Positions 1 through 8,329 of a DNA stretch of 64,000 nt are shown piece after piece. The notes below the pieces were generated by a model. It ran no database searches. It had not been told where the DNA came from and saw nothing but the letters and a program-made list of their open reading frames with translations. Position numbers and translations under genes: made by a program. This DNA comes from Amblyomma americanum (lineage: Eukaryota; Arthropoda; Arachnida; Ixodida; Ixodidae): assembly GCF_052857255.1 (NCBI RefSeq), contig NC_135497.1, positions 192,914,530 through 192,978,529 of the forward strand, given 5' to 3'. Every line of letters starts with the position of its first letter. Positions within the stretch are counted from its first letter, which is position 1.

Positions 1-1133
1 TCTACTGCTCGGCCGGCTTTAACTCGAGCTTGTGCGTTGGCGGCCTCGTTTCCGGGGTTTCCGGCGTGCGCCGGGAGCCATACCAGGTCAATGTCTCGGA
101 GGGGGGATGTGTCTAACATTTTCCAGGATATTTCTGGCCGTGAGTGAGATGCGGCCTTTGGCAAAGTTCGCAATGACATATTTGGAATCGCTAACGATGG
201 TTGTAGCGTCTGTAAGGGCGATAGCATCTGCAATTGCAGCTTCTTCCGCGGTTTCCGCGTTCTTGGTAAATACTGTAGCGGCCATGAGTGGAGTGGCCGG
301 GTCCGGGTCCTGAGGATGAGATACCCCACAGATTCGCTGTCTTGGTAGTTGGCTGCATCGACGTAGATGACGTCTGGAAGACTCTGCAGGCGTCGATGCA
401 GAGCTCTGGCTCTTGCTTCCCGCCGACCCTGTTGGGTTTGCGGGTTCATGTTCTTGGGTAGAGGTAATATTTTTATCTTTTTTCGGATATGGCTAGGAAC
501 GGGGCCTGGATGGTCCGCCATAGGCTCCCCTTCGATTCCAAGTCTGTCCAGGATGATTCTGCCCGCTGCAGTGCTGGAGAGTCGAGCCGTCTGTGTTGTT
601 AGGTGGGCGTCCTTAAGTTCAGAAAAGGTATTGTGTACTCCCAGGGCGAGGAGTTTCTCTTTGGCTGTGAATTTAGGAAGGCCCAGCGCCGTTTTGTATG
701 CATGCCGTATTAGGGTATCGATCTTTTGTTCTCCTTTCTTGAGATGGAGATATGGGAAGGCATATGTAATTTTGCTGATGACGAATGCTTGAAGGAGTTT
801 GTATAGGTCGTGCTCCTTCATGCCTCGTCTCTTGTTGGCGATGCGCCTGATCATGCGCGCCACCCGGTGTACTGAGCTTTCGAGTCTCCCCAGTGCTACA
901 GTGTTGCGGGAGGTGTTGGAGATGTGGAGTCCTAAGACCCGTATGTTCTCCACTTCATCTATGTTTTTGCCTTGGATCGTAATGTTGATGGGGATCCTGT
1001 CTTCAGGTTTCTTGCTCCGCCGTACGATCAGGAGTTCTGATTTTGGTTGAGAACACTCGAGGCCGGCTCTCCTTGCCTCCAACTCAACCGTTTCAGCCGC
1101 TGCTTGGAGAGCTTCTCCAATTTGTCCATCGGA
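1..1133 (-). mobile_element. Non-LTR retrotransposon, 3' part (RT end and RNase H)
   Basis: Reading the minus strand from about 1133 towards 1 gives the end of a reverse transcriptase (segments such as GQIGEALQAAAETVE and PKSELLIVRR), then a connection region, then an RNase H domain. RNase H is clearest at 88-285, where a Glu in the TAEEAAIADA block and the Asp of IVSDSKYVI match two catalytic positions. The RT-RNase H order fits an I-clade-like element common in ticks. Only short stretches stay open, so the copy is decayed. It runs off the window at position 1. Its upstream RT palm lies at 2597-2866: a plus-strand element at about 1134-2595 has split the copy. Seen: domains, orientation and split. 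Inferred: clade. Confidence 0.8.
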
Positions 1134-2499
1134 GCCGCGGTTCCGGGAGGCCAAGGAGATCCGCGTCCTTGGCCTCTTCATACACCACCAACGCAGAGTC
1201 GACACCACCATAGCCAAACTTCGCACGGTGGGAGACCAGGTGGGCCGAATGGTCCGCCGGGTCTCAAACAAGCGGGCCGGATTACGAAGCAAGGATGCAT
1301 TGCGGCTTGCCCATGCTTTCGTAACGAGTAGAATCCTCTACTCAACTCCCTACTTGCACCTGCGCAAACATGATGATGCCCAACTGGAGGTCATCCTGCG
1401 GAAAGTCATCAAGCGGGCTCTCGATCTTCCGTTCACCACGTCCAACCAGAGGCTTCTGACCTTGGGCGTGGTGAACACATTTCGGGAGCTTCGAGAGGCC
1501 CACTTATGCAACCAATACACGCGTCTTGCACAGACCATGTCCGGTCGCCGCCTCTTGGACCGGCTACACATCAAACACGACTACCACATTGAGGAAAGGG
1601 AGAGAGTGCCAGAACCCTGGAGACGTGCCCTCCGGGTCCGACCCCTTCCCCGCAACATGTCCAGTGAAGACCATAGCGGTCGTCGCCAGGCGCGCGCGGA
1701 AGCGTTGGCGCGATACTATGGTAACCAAGAACATGTGTATTACGTAGACGTTGCCGGCCCACACCACGGGGGGTGGTACACGGCCGCACTCGTACACAAC
1801 ACAAACACAGTTAACGGGCTCACTTTCAAAGCCTACAGCGCAACACACGCGGAGGAGATTGCCATTGCTCTGGCTCTCACGAATCCCAAGTCAAAACACA
1901 TCATCACCGACTCGCGAGGGGCCTGTCGGAACTACGAGTTGGGCTGGGCTCCCCCGCTTGCCTGGCGCATACTGGAATATCGCTGTCGATCTGAAGATCC
2001 AACTCCACGCAACCTGATTTGGGCCCCCGGTCACCAGGGCCTCCAGGGAAACGAACAGGCCGATCAGGCCGCCCGCGCACTCTCTCCCCGGGCTATCTCC
2101 CTGTACTTGGAAGGGTACTCCCAATCAGACAATCTGGCCATTACATTCAAACAAATCACCGATTACTACAAGGAGGAGCACCGGCGCTACCCGGCCCCTT
2201 GTAAGGGTCTGGATCGCGCTGACGAGCGCCTCCTCATCAAAATTCTCACTAACACTGTACTGTGCCCGGCGGTGCTTAAACACTTCACTACATCCTTTGA
2301 TGGCACGTGCCAGTTCTGTGGGGAGGTGTCTGACAACTTCCACATGGTTTGGGCGTGTCAATCTAACCCATCTATCCCCCCCAACCCCACCAGAGAGGAC
2401 TGGGAGGCGGCCCTGCTCGGCTGTCAAGACCTGAAGAGCCAAAAGGCCTTGGTTCAACGGACGCGGGCGGCGTTGCTTGCCAATGGGGCCCCGGAATAG
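1132..2499 (+). CDS. RT C-terminal region, RNase H and CCHC-like tail of a non-LTR element
   Basis: One frame is open from the truncation point to a TAG at 2497-2499, over 450 codons, so it is the best preserved retroelement frame in the window. After the RT connection region comes an RNase H domain with all four expected acidic positions: Asp in YYVDVAG, Glu in HAEEIAIA, Asp in ITDSRGA and Asp in GNEQADQAA, plus the conserved His of APGHQG. Near the C terminus CQFC...HMVWAC forms a CCHC-like motif found after RNase H in I-clade elements. The EN and RT palm are missing, so it cannot move itself. There is no genuine start codon at the 5' end because the element is truncated there. Confidence 0.75.
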   Translation, partial: EPRFREAKEIRVLGLFIHHQRRVDTTIAKLRTVGDQVGRMVRRVSNKRAGLRSKDALRLAHAFVTSRILYSTPYLHLRKHDDAQLEVILRKVIKRALDLPFTTSNQRLLTLGVVNTFRELREAHLCNQYTRLAQTMSGRRLLDRLHIKHDYHIEERERVPEPWRRALRVRPLPRNMSSEDHSGRRQARAEALARYYGNQEHVYYVDVAGPHHGGWYTAALVHNTNTVNGLTFKAYSATHAEEIAIALALTNPKSKHIITDSRGACRNYELGWAPPLAWRILEYRCRSEDPTPRNLIWAPGHQGLQGNEQADQAARALSPRAISLYLEGYSQSDNLAITFKQITDYYKEEHRRYPAPCKGLDRADERLLIKILTNTVLCPAVLKHFTTSFDGTCQFCGEVSDNFHMVWACQSNPSIPPNPTREDWEAALLGCQDLKSQKALVQRTRAALLANGAPE

Positions 2500-2595
2500 G
2501 GGCTCCACCTAGTACTGTGAGGGGAAAGGGCCAATAGGGTCCTACCCCAATCACCTTTCTGTAAAAATTTAATTGCTTATAAATGTTTTTCACCA
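1134..2595 (+). mobile_element. 5'-truncated non-LTR retrotransposon nested in the minus-strand element
   Basis: This copy starts inside the RT connection region, carries RNase H and a C-terminal zinc motif, ends its frame at 2499, and has about 95 bp of 3' UTR ending near the ATAAATGTTTTT at 2580-2591. It sits between the two halves of the minus-strand RT: one half stops just after YADDITIWT at about 2600 and the other resumes with GSDGQIGEALQ at about 1130. That makes it a nested insertion younger than its host. Target-site duplications are not clear because the right junction lies in a run of CAC triplets. The 5' truncation is typical of target-primed reverse transcription. Confidence 0.8.
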
Positions 2596-2596
2596 C

Positions 2597-2866
2597 CACC
2601 ACCACCGTCCAGATAGTTATGTCGTCTGCATACAGAGTGTGATGGATGTATGGAATAATTGCGTTGAGCCTGTCTGGAAGCTTGATTAAAGCCAGAATAA
2701 AGAGGAAGGGCGACAAGACTGCTCCTTGTGGTGTCCCTCTGTTTCCGAGCCTGATTGGGGTGGATTTCAGTGGTCCAACGGTGATTTCCACCGTTCTATT
2801 TTCTAGGAAGGCTTTAACATAATTGTACGCCCGTTCGCCTGGGTTGAGGTCGGCTAGGCCGTAAGG
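2597..2866 (-). mobile_element. RT palm fragment of the split minus-strand non-LTR element
   Basis: The minus strand encodes an RT palm segment with the conserved TPQGAVLSPFLF block and the catalytic YADD of LYADDITIW. After ITIWT the frame runs into Val codons from the CAC repeat and then the nested element, so the domain is cut right behind its active site. Upstream, at about 2862-2866, the RT ends abruptly against SINE-like sequence (after ADLNPGE read backwards), so the 5' half of this element is gone. It belongs with the fragment at 1-1133. Confidence 0.75.
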
Positions 2867-3048
2867 AAATGGATAAAGGAGGAAGTGAAAGGAGACAGGA
2901 AATCGGAGTGTTTGGCTTGAAGCACTCTGGCACGGGTCAGCCCGGTATTGCACTGCCTACGGGATCGGCCCGGGGCATATTAGCGCTCGCCTTTTCTTTA
3001 TCTTTCCTCTCCTATCCTTTAATTAGCTCTCCTACTTTCAGCTCTCTC
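2862..3048. other. Chimeric repeat junction, unclassified
   Basis: The first 45 bases read on the minus strand like the 3' region of the Ruka-type SINE (a CTCCTTTAT and TTTCCTTACGGC stretch), joined directly to RT coding sequence. The remainder, around 2930-3048, is GC-richer DNA that I do not recognise. It looks like debris of successive insertions rather than a gene. Confidence 0.4.
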
Positions 3049-3271
3049 AAAACGCTAAGGCGCCCGTGTGCTGTGCGATGTCAGTGCACGTTAAGGATCC
3101 CCAAGTGGTCGAAATTATTCCCGAGCCCTCCACTATGGCACCTCTTTCTTCCTTTCTTTCACTCGCTCCTTTATCCTTTCCCTTACGGTGCGGTTCAGGC
3201 GTCCAACGACATATGATACAGCTAGATACTGCGCCATTTCCTTTCCCACAAAAATATTATTATTATTGCAG
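3049..3271 (+). mobile_element. Ruka-type SINE, body without tRNA head
   Basis: The SINE body is recognised by GGCGCCCGTGTGCTGTGCGA, a GTGGTCGAAATTATTCC block, CCCTCCACTA, a pyrimidine-rich stretch, TTACGGTGCGGTTCAGG and a TTTCCTTTCCCAC end, followed by an ATT-rich tail. The tRNA-like promoter head is absent, so this copy is 5'-truncated. The same body recurs in at least six other places in the window. Confidence 0.7.
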
Positions 3272-3339
3272 CCAGCGGTAGCGAGCGTGGCTCGGCTTGA
3301 GCCAGTAGGCAGGCCCGTTCACTTTGCTTTCTATCAGAC

Positions 3340-3545
3340 AGCAGTAGAAGGAGAAAGGAAGAAAGATGCGCTGTAGTGGAGGTCTCCGGGGTAATTTCGA
3401 CTACCTGGGGATCTTTATTGTGCACTGAGATCGCACAGCACATGGGCGCTTTTTGCGATTCGCCTCCACCGAAACGCGGCCGCCGAGGTCGGGTTCGAAC
3501 CCGGGTACATGACGAGCAGTCGCTTCGGCGTCTCGCTCAACGGTA
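3340..3545 (-). mobile_element. Ruka-type SINE, head and proximal body
   Basis: On the minus strand this has the tRNA-like head with the B-box GGTTCGAACCC palindromic core near 3490-3503, followed by the GCGGCCGCG and GAGGCGAA linker and the proximal body up to the TACCTGGGGATC-type block. The distal third is missing. The head is more diverged than in the copy at 3905-4202. Confidence 0.6.
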
Positions 3546-3713
3546 ACACGAGACACCTGGCGGCTGGCGAGACGGTAAAGCCGGCAGGATTATTGAGACA
3601 ATGATGATTCAGACTCCGTTTCGAAAACGCTCATGATGAGCCCGACGGCAGATACGTGCGCGTGCACAGAGTCGAAGGAAATGCGCCTCTCGCCAGCCTT
3701 CATCAGGTTCATG

Positions 3714-3898
3714 AAAAATTCGTTCTGAGGAAAGGAAATGGCGCAGTAACTGTCTCATATATATCGAGTGGTGGTGGGGGGGGGGGGGGGACCCGAACCG
3801 CGCCGTAAGGCATGAAAGAGGGAGCGAAAGAAGAGAGGAAGAGGTGCCATAGTGGAGGGCTCCAGAATAATTTCGACCGCCTAAGGATCTTCAGCGGA
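3714..3898 (-). mobile_element. Ruka-type SINE, 3' portion with expanded G-run
   Basis: The minus strand matches the distal SINE body (AAAGGAAATGGCGCAGTA through the AACCGCGCCGTAAGG block to TTTCGACCGCCTAAGGATC). A run of 15 G at 3776-3790 replaces the short sequence that other copies have at this point, so the homopolymer grew after insertion or is an assembly artefact. The head is absent. It is directly abutted by the next SINE. Confidence 0.65.
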
Positions 3899-3904
3899 AA
3901 ACTG

Positions 3905-4202
3905 AAAATTGGTTTTTGGGGAAAGGAAATGGCGCAGTATCTGTCTCACCTATCGGCGGTCACCTGAGCCACGCCGTAAGGGAAGGGATAAAGGGGGAGT
4001 GAAAGAAGAAAGAGGTGCCGTAGTGGAGGGCTCCGGAATAATTTCGACCACCTGGGGATTAACATGCAATGATATCGCACAGCACACGGGCGCCTTTTGC
4101 GCTTCGCCTCCATCTAAACGCGGCCGCCACGGTCGGGTTCGAACCCGGGAACTCCGGATCAGTAGCCGAGCGCCTTAACCACTGAGCCCCCGCGGCGGGT
4201 TA
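3905..4202 (-). mobile_element. Ruka-type SINE, near full length
   Basis: This is the most complete minus-strand copy: a tRNA-like head (A-box in CTCAGTGGTTAAGGCG, B-box GGTTCGAACCC near 4136-4146), a linker with GCGGCCGCG and GGCGAAGCG, the conserved body, and the TTTCCCCAAAAACCAATTTTC 3' end at about 3905-3925. The family is tRNA-derived and would be moved by a LINE partner. Naming it Ruka rests on memory of the tick family, not a search. Confidence 0.7.
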
Positions 4203-4210
4203 TCTTTAAT

Positions 4211-4275
4211 GGCGCCTTTGCGTTTCCCCTCCATCAAAACGCGGCGTTTTGATGGAGGGGAAACGCAAAGGCGCC
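4211..4275. repeat. 65-bp near-perfect palindrome
   Basis: Positions 4211-4242 are an exact 32-base inverted copy of 4244-4275, with one central G at 4243. Both arms are the GGCGCC-to-AAACGC linker piece of the Ruka-type SINE, so it marks two SINE fragments joined head to head. A structure like this can extrude a cruciform and is often unstable in cloning. Confidence 0.9.
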
Positions 4276-4440
4276 CGTGTGCTGTCAGTGCGCGTTAAGG
4301 GTCCCCAGGTGGTCGAAATTATTCCGGAGCCCTCCACTACGGCCACCTTTCTTCTTTCAGTCCCTCCTTTATCCCTTCCCTTACGGCGCGGTTCAGGTGT
4401 CCGCCAATTCCTTTGCTCAAAACCCAATTTTCATTTACCC
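4244..4440 (+). mobile_element. Ruka-type SINE, body without head
   Basis: The plus-strand body runs from the GAGGGGAAACGC linker through GTGGTCGAAATTATTCCGG, CCCTCCACTACGG and TTACGGCGCGGTTCAGGTG to a CAAAACCCAATTTTCA end. It lacks the tRNA-like head, replaced by the inverted arm of the palindrome at 4211-4242. Confidence 0.65.
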
Positions 4441-4610
4441 GAACCGCGCTGTAAGGCATGCATAAAGGAGGGAGCGAAAGAAGAGAGGAATAAAGAGGTG
4501 CCGTAGTGCCGACTATCAGGGAATCTTGAACGCGTGCATTTATATTCCACAGCACACGGACGTCTTTTGCGTTTCGCCTCCATCGAAACCCACTGAGCCA
4601 CCGTGGGAGG
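4432..4610 (-). mobile_element. Ruka-type SINE fragment, diverged
   Basis: The minus strand holds the distal block (AACCGCGCTGTAAGGCATG), the GGTGCCGTAGTG block, a diverged middle, then ACAGCACACGGACG and the head remnant ACTGAGCCACCGTGGGAGG. The internal B-box region has been deleted. It forms an inverted pair with the plus-strand copy directly to its left. Confidence 0.55.
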
Positions 4611-4669
4611 TTGACCTCACTTCCATTTTGCAGCGGGAGCTATACTAGGCTCCCAGTCGAGCATTTCGC

Positions 4670-4757
4670 GGTACATGCGAGAGGAAAGTTGTGCGCATGC
4701 GCCGTTGTTACTATGGCAACCGGAGAGGAGCAGTGGCTGCGCCGCTTGCTTTCCGGT
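4670..4757 (+). repeat. Left member of a diverged direct repeat flanking an RTE-like element
   Basis: GGTACATG, GAGAGG, TGCGCATGCGCCGTT, and GGAGCAGTGG followed by TGCGC occur here and again, in the same order and strand, at 6811-6897. The RTE-like element lies exactly between. See the matching finding. Confidence 0.7.
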
Positions 4758-4759
4758 AT

Positions 4760-6810
4760 ATCATAATCATCAGCCTTATTACACCCACTGCAGGGCAAAG
4801 GCCTGTCCCATGTCTCTCCAATTAACCCTGTCTTTTGCCAGAGTCATGCACCCTTTGCCTGTAAACTTCTTAATCTCATCCGCCCACCCAACCTTCTGCC
4901 GTCCCCTGCAACGCTTACTTTCTCTAGCTTGGAATCCACTCTGTTACCCTTAAGGACCAGCGGTTATCTTGCCTTCGCATTACACACCCTGGCCAAGCCC
5001 ATTTCTTCCTCTTGACTTCGTCTAGGATGTCATTAACCCTCGTTTGTTCCCCCACTCACTCTGCCCGCTTCCGGTCTCTTAACGTTACACGTTGCATATT
5101 TTTTTTTCATGGCTTGCTGCGTTGTCCTTAATTTAAGCTGAACTCTTTTTGTTAGCCTCTACGTTTCTGTCCCGTAGGTGAGTACCGGTAAGATGCAGCT
5201 GTTGTACACTTTTATCTTGAGTGAAATTGGTAAACTGCCATTCATGATCTGAGAGAACCTGCCTTATGCGCTCCACCCCAATCTTATCCTTCTAGTTATT
5301 TCCCTCTCATGATCCGGATCAGCTGTCACTATCTGCCCTAAGTAGACGTATTCCTTTACCACTTCCAGGCGCTCACTGCCAAATTGTTAACTGCTGTTCC
5401 CTTGCTAGAATGTTGAACATTACTTTGGTTTTCTGCATGCTAATTTTTAGACCCAGCATTCTCTCTGCCTGTCTAGCTCATTGATCATGATTTGCAGTTC
5501 ACCTCCTGAGTGACTCATCAAGGCAATGTCATCAGCGAATCGCAGATTATTTAGGTAGTCTCCATTTACTCTTATTCCCAACTGTTCCCAATTCAGGCCT
5601 CGGAATACCTCCTATAAACAAGCGGTGAACAGCATTGGCGAGATCGTGTCTCCTTGCCTGATGCCCTTTCTTATTGGAATTTTATTGCTGACTTTATGGA
5701 GGACTATGGTAGTTGTGCAGCTTGCTATATATATTTTCTAGTATTTTGACATAAGGCTTTTCTACACCCTGTTTACGCAATGTCTGTATGTCTGCTGAGG
5801 ATTCCACTGAGTCGAATGCTTTCTCGTAATCAATGAAGGCTATATATAGAGGTTGGTTATATTCTACGCATTTTTCTATCACCTGATTCATAGTGTGAAT
5901 ATGATCTATTATGGAATATCCTTTACGAAAGTCTGCCTGATCATTTGGTTGATTAAAGTCTAAGGTTGCCCTAACTCTATTAGCGATTACCTTAATTAGT
6001 AAATACATTGTAAGCAACAGATAGAAAGCTCATCGGTCTATCATTTTTCAAGTCCTTGGCGTCTCCTTTCTTATGAATTAAGATAATGTTGGCATTCTTC
6101 CAAGCTTCTGGTACAGTCGAGGTCAGAAGGCGTTGCGTATACAGGGTGGTTAGTTTTTCTAGAATGATCTCGATCCCCTCCATCCTTCAACATATCTGCT
6201 GTTACCTGATCCTCCCCAGCTGCTTTTCCCCTTTGCATTACCCCCCCCCCCCCCCCCTAAGGCTTTCTTTACTTCATCTTTCGTTACTGGCGGGATGAAA
6301 CATTGCTCAGCGCTACTGTTTCTCTCATTAACGCTATGGTTACATTGGCTACTGTACAGATTTGTGCAGAACTCTTCGGCTACTTTAACTACCTTAACCA
6401 TATTGCTAATGACATTGCCCTGCTTGTCTCCTAGCGCATACATCTGGTTTTTACCTATGCCTACTTTCCTCTTCACCGCTTTTAGGCTACATCCGTTCTT
6501 TAGAGCATGCTCGACTCTTTCCATATTAAACTTCCTTATGTCGGCTACCTTGCGCTTATTTATTAACTTCGATAGCTCTGTTAGTTCTATTCTGTCGGTA
6601 GGGTTCGACGCCCTTATGCTTTGGCGTTTCTTAATCAAATCTTTCTTCACCAGAGATAGCTTTCCGGTATACTGTCGAACTGTCCTACCACCTACTTCTA
6701 CTGCGCACTCCCTAATGATGGCTGTCAGATTATCTTTCATTGTATGAACATCAAGATCGCCTTCCTCAGTTAAACTCGAATATCTGTTTTGCAGTAATAT
6801 CCTGAATTCC
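4760..6810 (-). mobile_element. RTE-like non-LTR retrotransposon, 5'-truncated and decayed
   Basis: On the minus strand the element runs from the region between endonuclease and RT (6810) through the RT palm to a short 3' end with ATCATCATCAG-type sequence near 4763-4780, the usual short-repeat tail of RTE elements. RT landmarks are FIDYEKAFDSV (about 5795-5830), GIRQGDT-type sequence (about 5640-5670) and the catalytic LRFADDIAL near 5520-5545. The endonuclease is missing. A 17-base C run at 6241-6257 and several stops break the frame. The element is a very common one in tick genomes (established knowledge); I assign the clade from the FADD box and the tail. Confidence 0.75.
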
Positions 6811-6839
6811 GGTACATGGAAGAGGCCAGTTTTGCGCAT
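6159..6839 (-). pseudogene. RTE-like ORF, region upstream of and into the RT (broken)
   Basis: This 226-codon frame covers the Lys/Arg-rich linker between endonuclease and RT (ELSKLINKRKVADIRKF, EHALKNG) and the start of the RT fingers (PPVTKDEVKKAL). It then reads glycines from the G/C homopolymer at 6241-6257 and leaves the true frame. The continuation lies at 5992-6183 and 5694-6017 in other frames, with SIIDHIHTMNQVIEK and FIDYEKAFDSV. It encodes no complete enzyme. The few codons before 6810 belong to the flanking direct repeat, so the displayed start is not genuine. Confidence 0.6.
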
Positions 6840-6897
6840 GCGCCGTTACCATGGCGCAGTTACCATAGGAGCAGTGGGTGCGCTGCGCGCTTCGTCG
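6811..6897 (+). repeat. Right member of the direct repeat flanking the RTE-like element
   Basis: This has the same ordered blocks as 4670-4757 (GGTACATG, AGAGG, TGCGCATGCGCCGTTA, GGAGCAGTGG, TGCGC) but differs at roughly a quarter of positions. It continues into CGCTTCGTCGCCGTCACC, which the left copy lacks. Confidence 0.7.
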
Positions 6898-6944
6898 CCG
6901 TCACCTCACCTGTCACCTCTGTGCCACAGCTCTATATAAATAAA

Positions 6945-7190
6945 GGGGCCGCCGTGGTGGCTGAGTGGTTATGGCGCTCGGCTGCTGGCCCGAAAGACGC
7001 GGGCTTGATCCCGGCCGCGGCGGTCTAATTTCGGTGGAGGCGAAACTCTATAGAGGCCCGTGTACTGTGCGATGTCAGTGCACGTTAAAGAACCCCAGGT
7101 GGTCGAAATTCCCGGAGCCCTTCACTACGGCGTCTCCCGTAGCCTGAGTCGCTTTGGGACGTTAAAAGTCCATAAACTAAACTAAACTAT
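6945..7190 (+). mobile_element. tRNA-derived SINE, subfamily with TAAACTAAACT tail
   Basis: It has a tRNA-like head (A-box in TGGCTGAGTGGTTATGGCGC, B-box-like GGGCTTGATCCC), then GGTGGAGGCGAAAC, a GTGTACTGTGCGATGTCAGT body, CCAGGTGGTCGAAATTCCC, and a distinct 3' part (TAGCCTGAGTCGCTTTGGGACG) ending in a CATAAACTAAACTAAAC tail. Head and first half are shared with the Ruka-type copies, but the 3' half differs, so this is a sister subfamily. Related copies are at 16118-16345 and 63255-63408. Confidence 0.7.
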
Positions 7191-7487
7191 ATAAATAAAG
7201 CACGCTTATGCTGGCAAAGCACTTTATTTTCCCAAGAAAATCGCACTTCGTGGTCGTCTCCTGTTTCCCAAGGGAAAAGAAACAGACAACCACACATCAC
7301 ACACTGCAACACCTCACCTTTTGGCATTTTCGTCATCGATCGAAAGAGCCGAACAACACAGACTTCAAGAAGTTGTCTTCGTCGATTTCGTAGCAAGTGT
7401 TTCTTGCAAGTTCGCTCGGCAGGCACGTAGCCTTCACTGCATTCGTTCAAATTTTTGTGCGCACTTAGGTCAACCACATATTTAGCT

Positions 7488-7672
7488 TGATTTCAGACGG
7501 AAATGTACAGCGCAAATAAAGATGAGGACACAGGGAAGACACATGGAACACACGAGAGTTCAGCGCTCGTGTGTTCCATGTGTCTTCCTTGTGTCCTCGT
7601 CTTTATTTGCGCTGTACATTTCCATCATGAATCACCAACGTGCCCAGACTACCATCTAAGTGATTTCAGACG
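7488..7672. mobile_element. Fold-back element with 56-58-bp arms, flanked by 12-bp direct repeats
   Basis: Arms at 7499-7556 and 7566-7623 are inverted copies with two mismatches in the central 56 positions and a 9-base loop. The direct repeat TGATTTCAGACG lies at 7488-7499 and 7661-7672, the pattern of a target-site duplication. After the right arm there are about 37 unpaired bases before the second direct repeat. The arm motif (GAGGACA, GGGAAGACACATG, ACACGAG) resembles the termini of the Penelope-like element at 24365-25819, so this may be a minimal inverted dimer of such an element. That relationship is inferred. Confidence 0.75.
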
Positions 7673-8169
7673 CCGCGTAACAAACAATTAATAACACGTC
7701 GTGGAATCGCCTGCTTTTGTGCAAAGCGGCATGACGTTTTACCGCCGTCAGCGCATCCCCGCGGCATCTAAAGTTACCCAACATCAAATTTAATAGCACA
7801 ACTTCAAATGCTTTTTGTTTTGCTCACTACTTTCGAACTTAAAACACAATGTTCTGGCAAAATAAAATATTAGTTATTTTGATCGCTGCTTATTTCTTGT
7901 TCCTTTTTACCAAAAATTAGCAGACGGGCCCTCGCCATGCAAATAAATGCTCTCGGGGCGCAGCCCTGCTGTAATTGGCTGATTCCTCGTTGCGTCAAGC
8001 GGTGACGTCTCTTTGTTTCGACAGGTTGACGTCACTGTGAATAACTTTTGACAGAATTTGTGACAGTTATGTAATCCGGACCCAGAGAGACCCCACAGCT
8101 GCGCCGCGTTCGTCACCACCGCCTCGTGCGGCGCTCTATCACCCGAACCGCGCGTCGTCGCGTCGCATG
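7673..8169. other. No gene seen
   Basis: AT-rich DNA to about 7920, then GC-rich DNA with many CpG towards the Helitron-like fragment. No convincing open frame, RNA gene or further repeat was recognised. Confidence 0.4.
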
Positions 8170-8192
8170 CGCAGCATTGCGTATAAAAGGCG
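8170..8192 (+). promoter_or_regulatory. TATA-like box upstream of the Helitron-like fragment
   Basis: GCGTATAAAAGGCGG at about 8178-8192 lies some 40 bases before the ATG at 8229 of the Helitron-like fragment, in a CpG-rich setting. It could be the remnant promoter of that element. The call rests on the motif only. Confidence 0.35.
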
Positions 8193-8329
8193 GAGATGTA
8201 ATCGGCGGCTGTATCGCAACGCTTGATATGGATGCACAGAAGGAGAGTCCAGCCGCTGCTAAACGGCGGTATGGACAAGATAGCAATAAAACTCTTCCGA
8301 TCCCGAGGTCGTCGAATGGCAGTTGGCTA

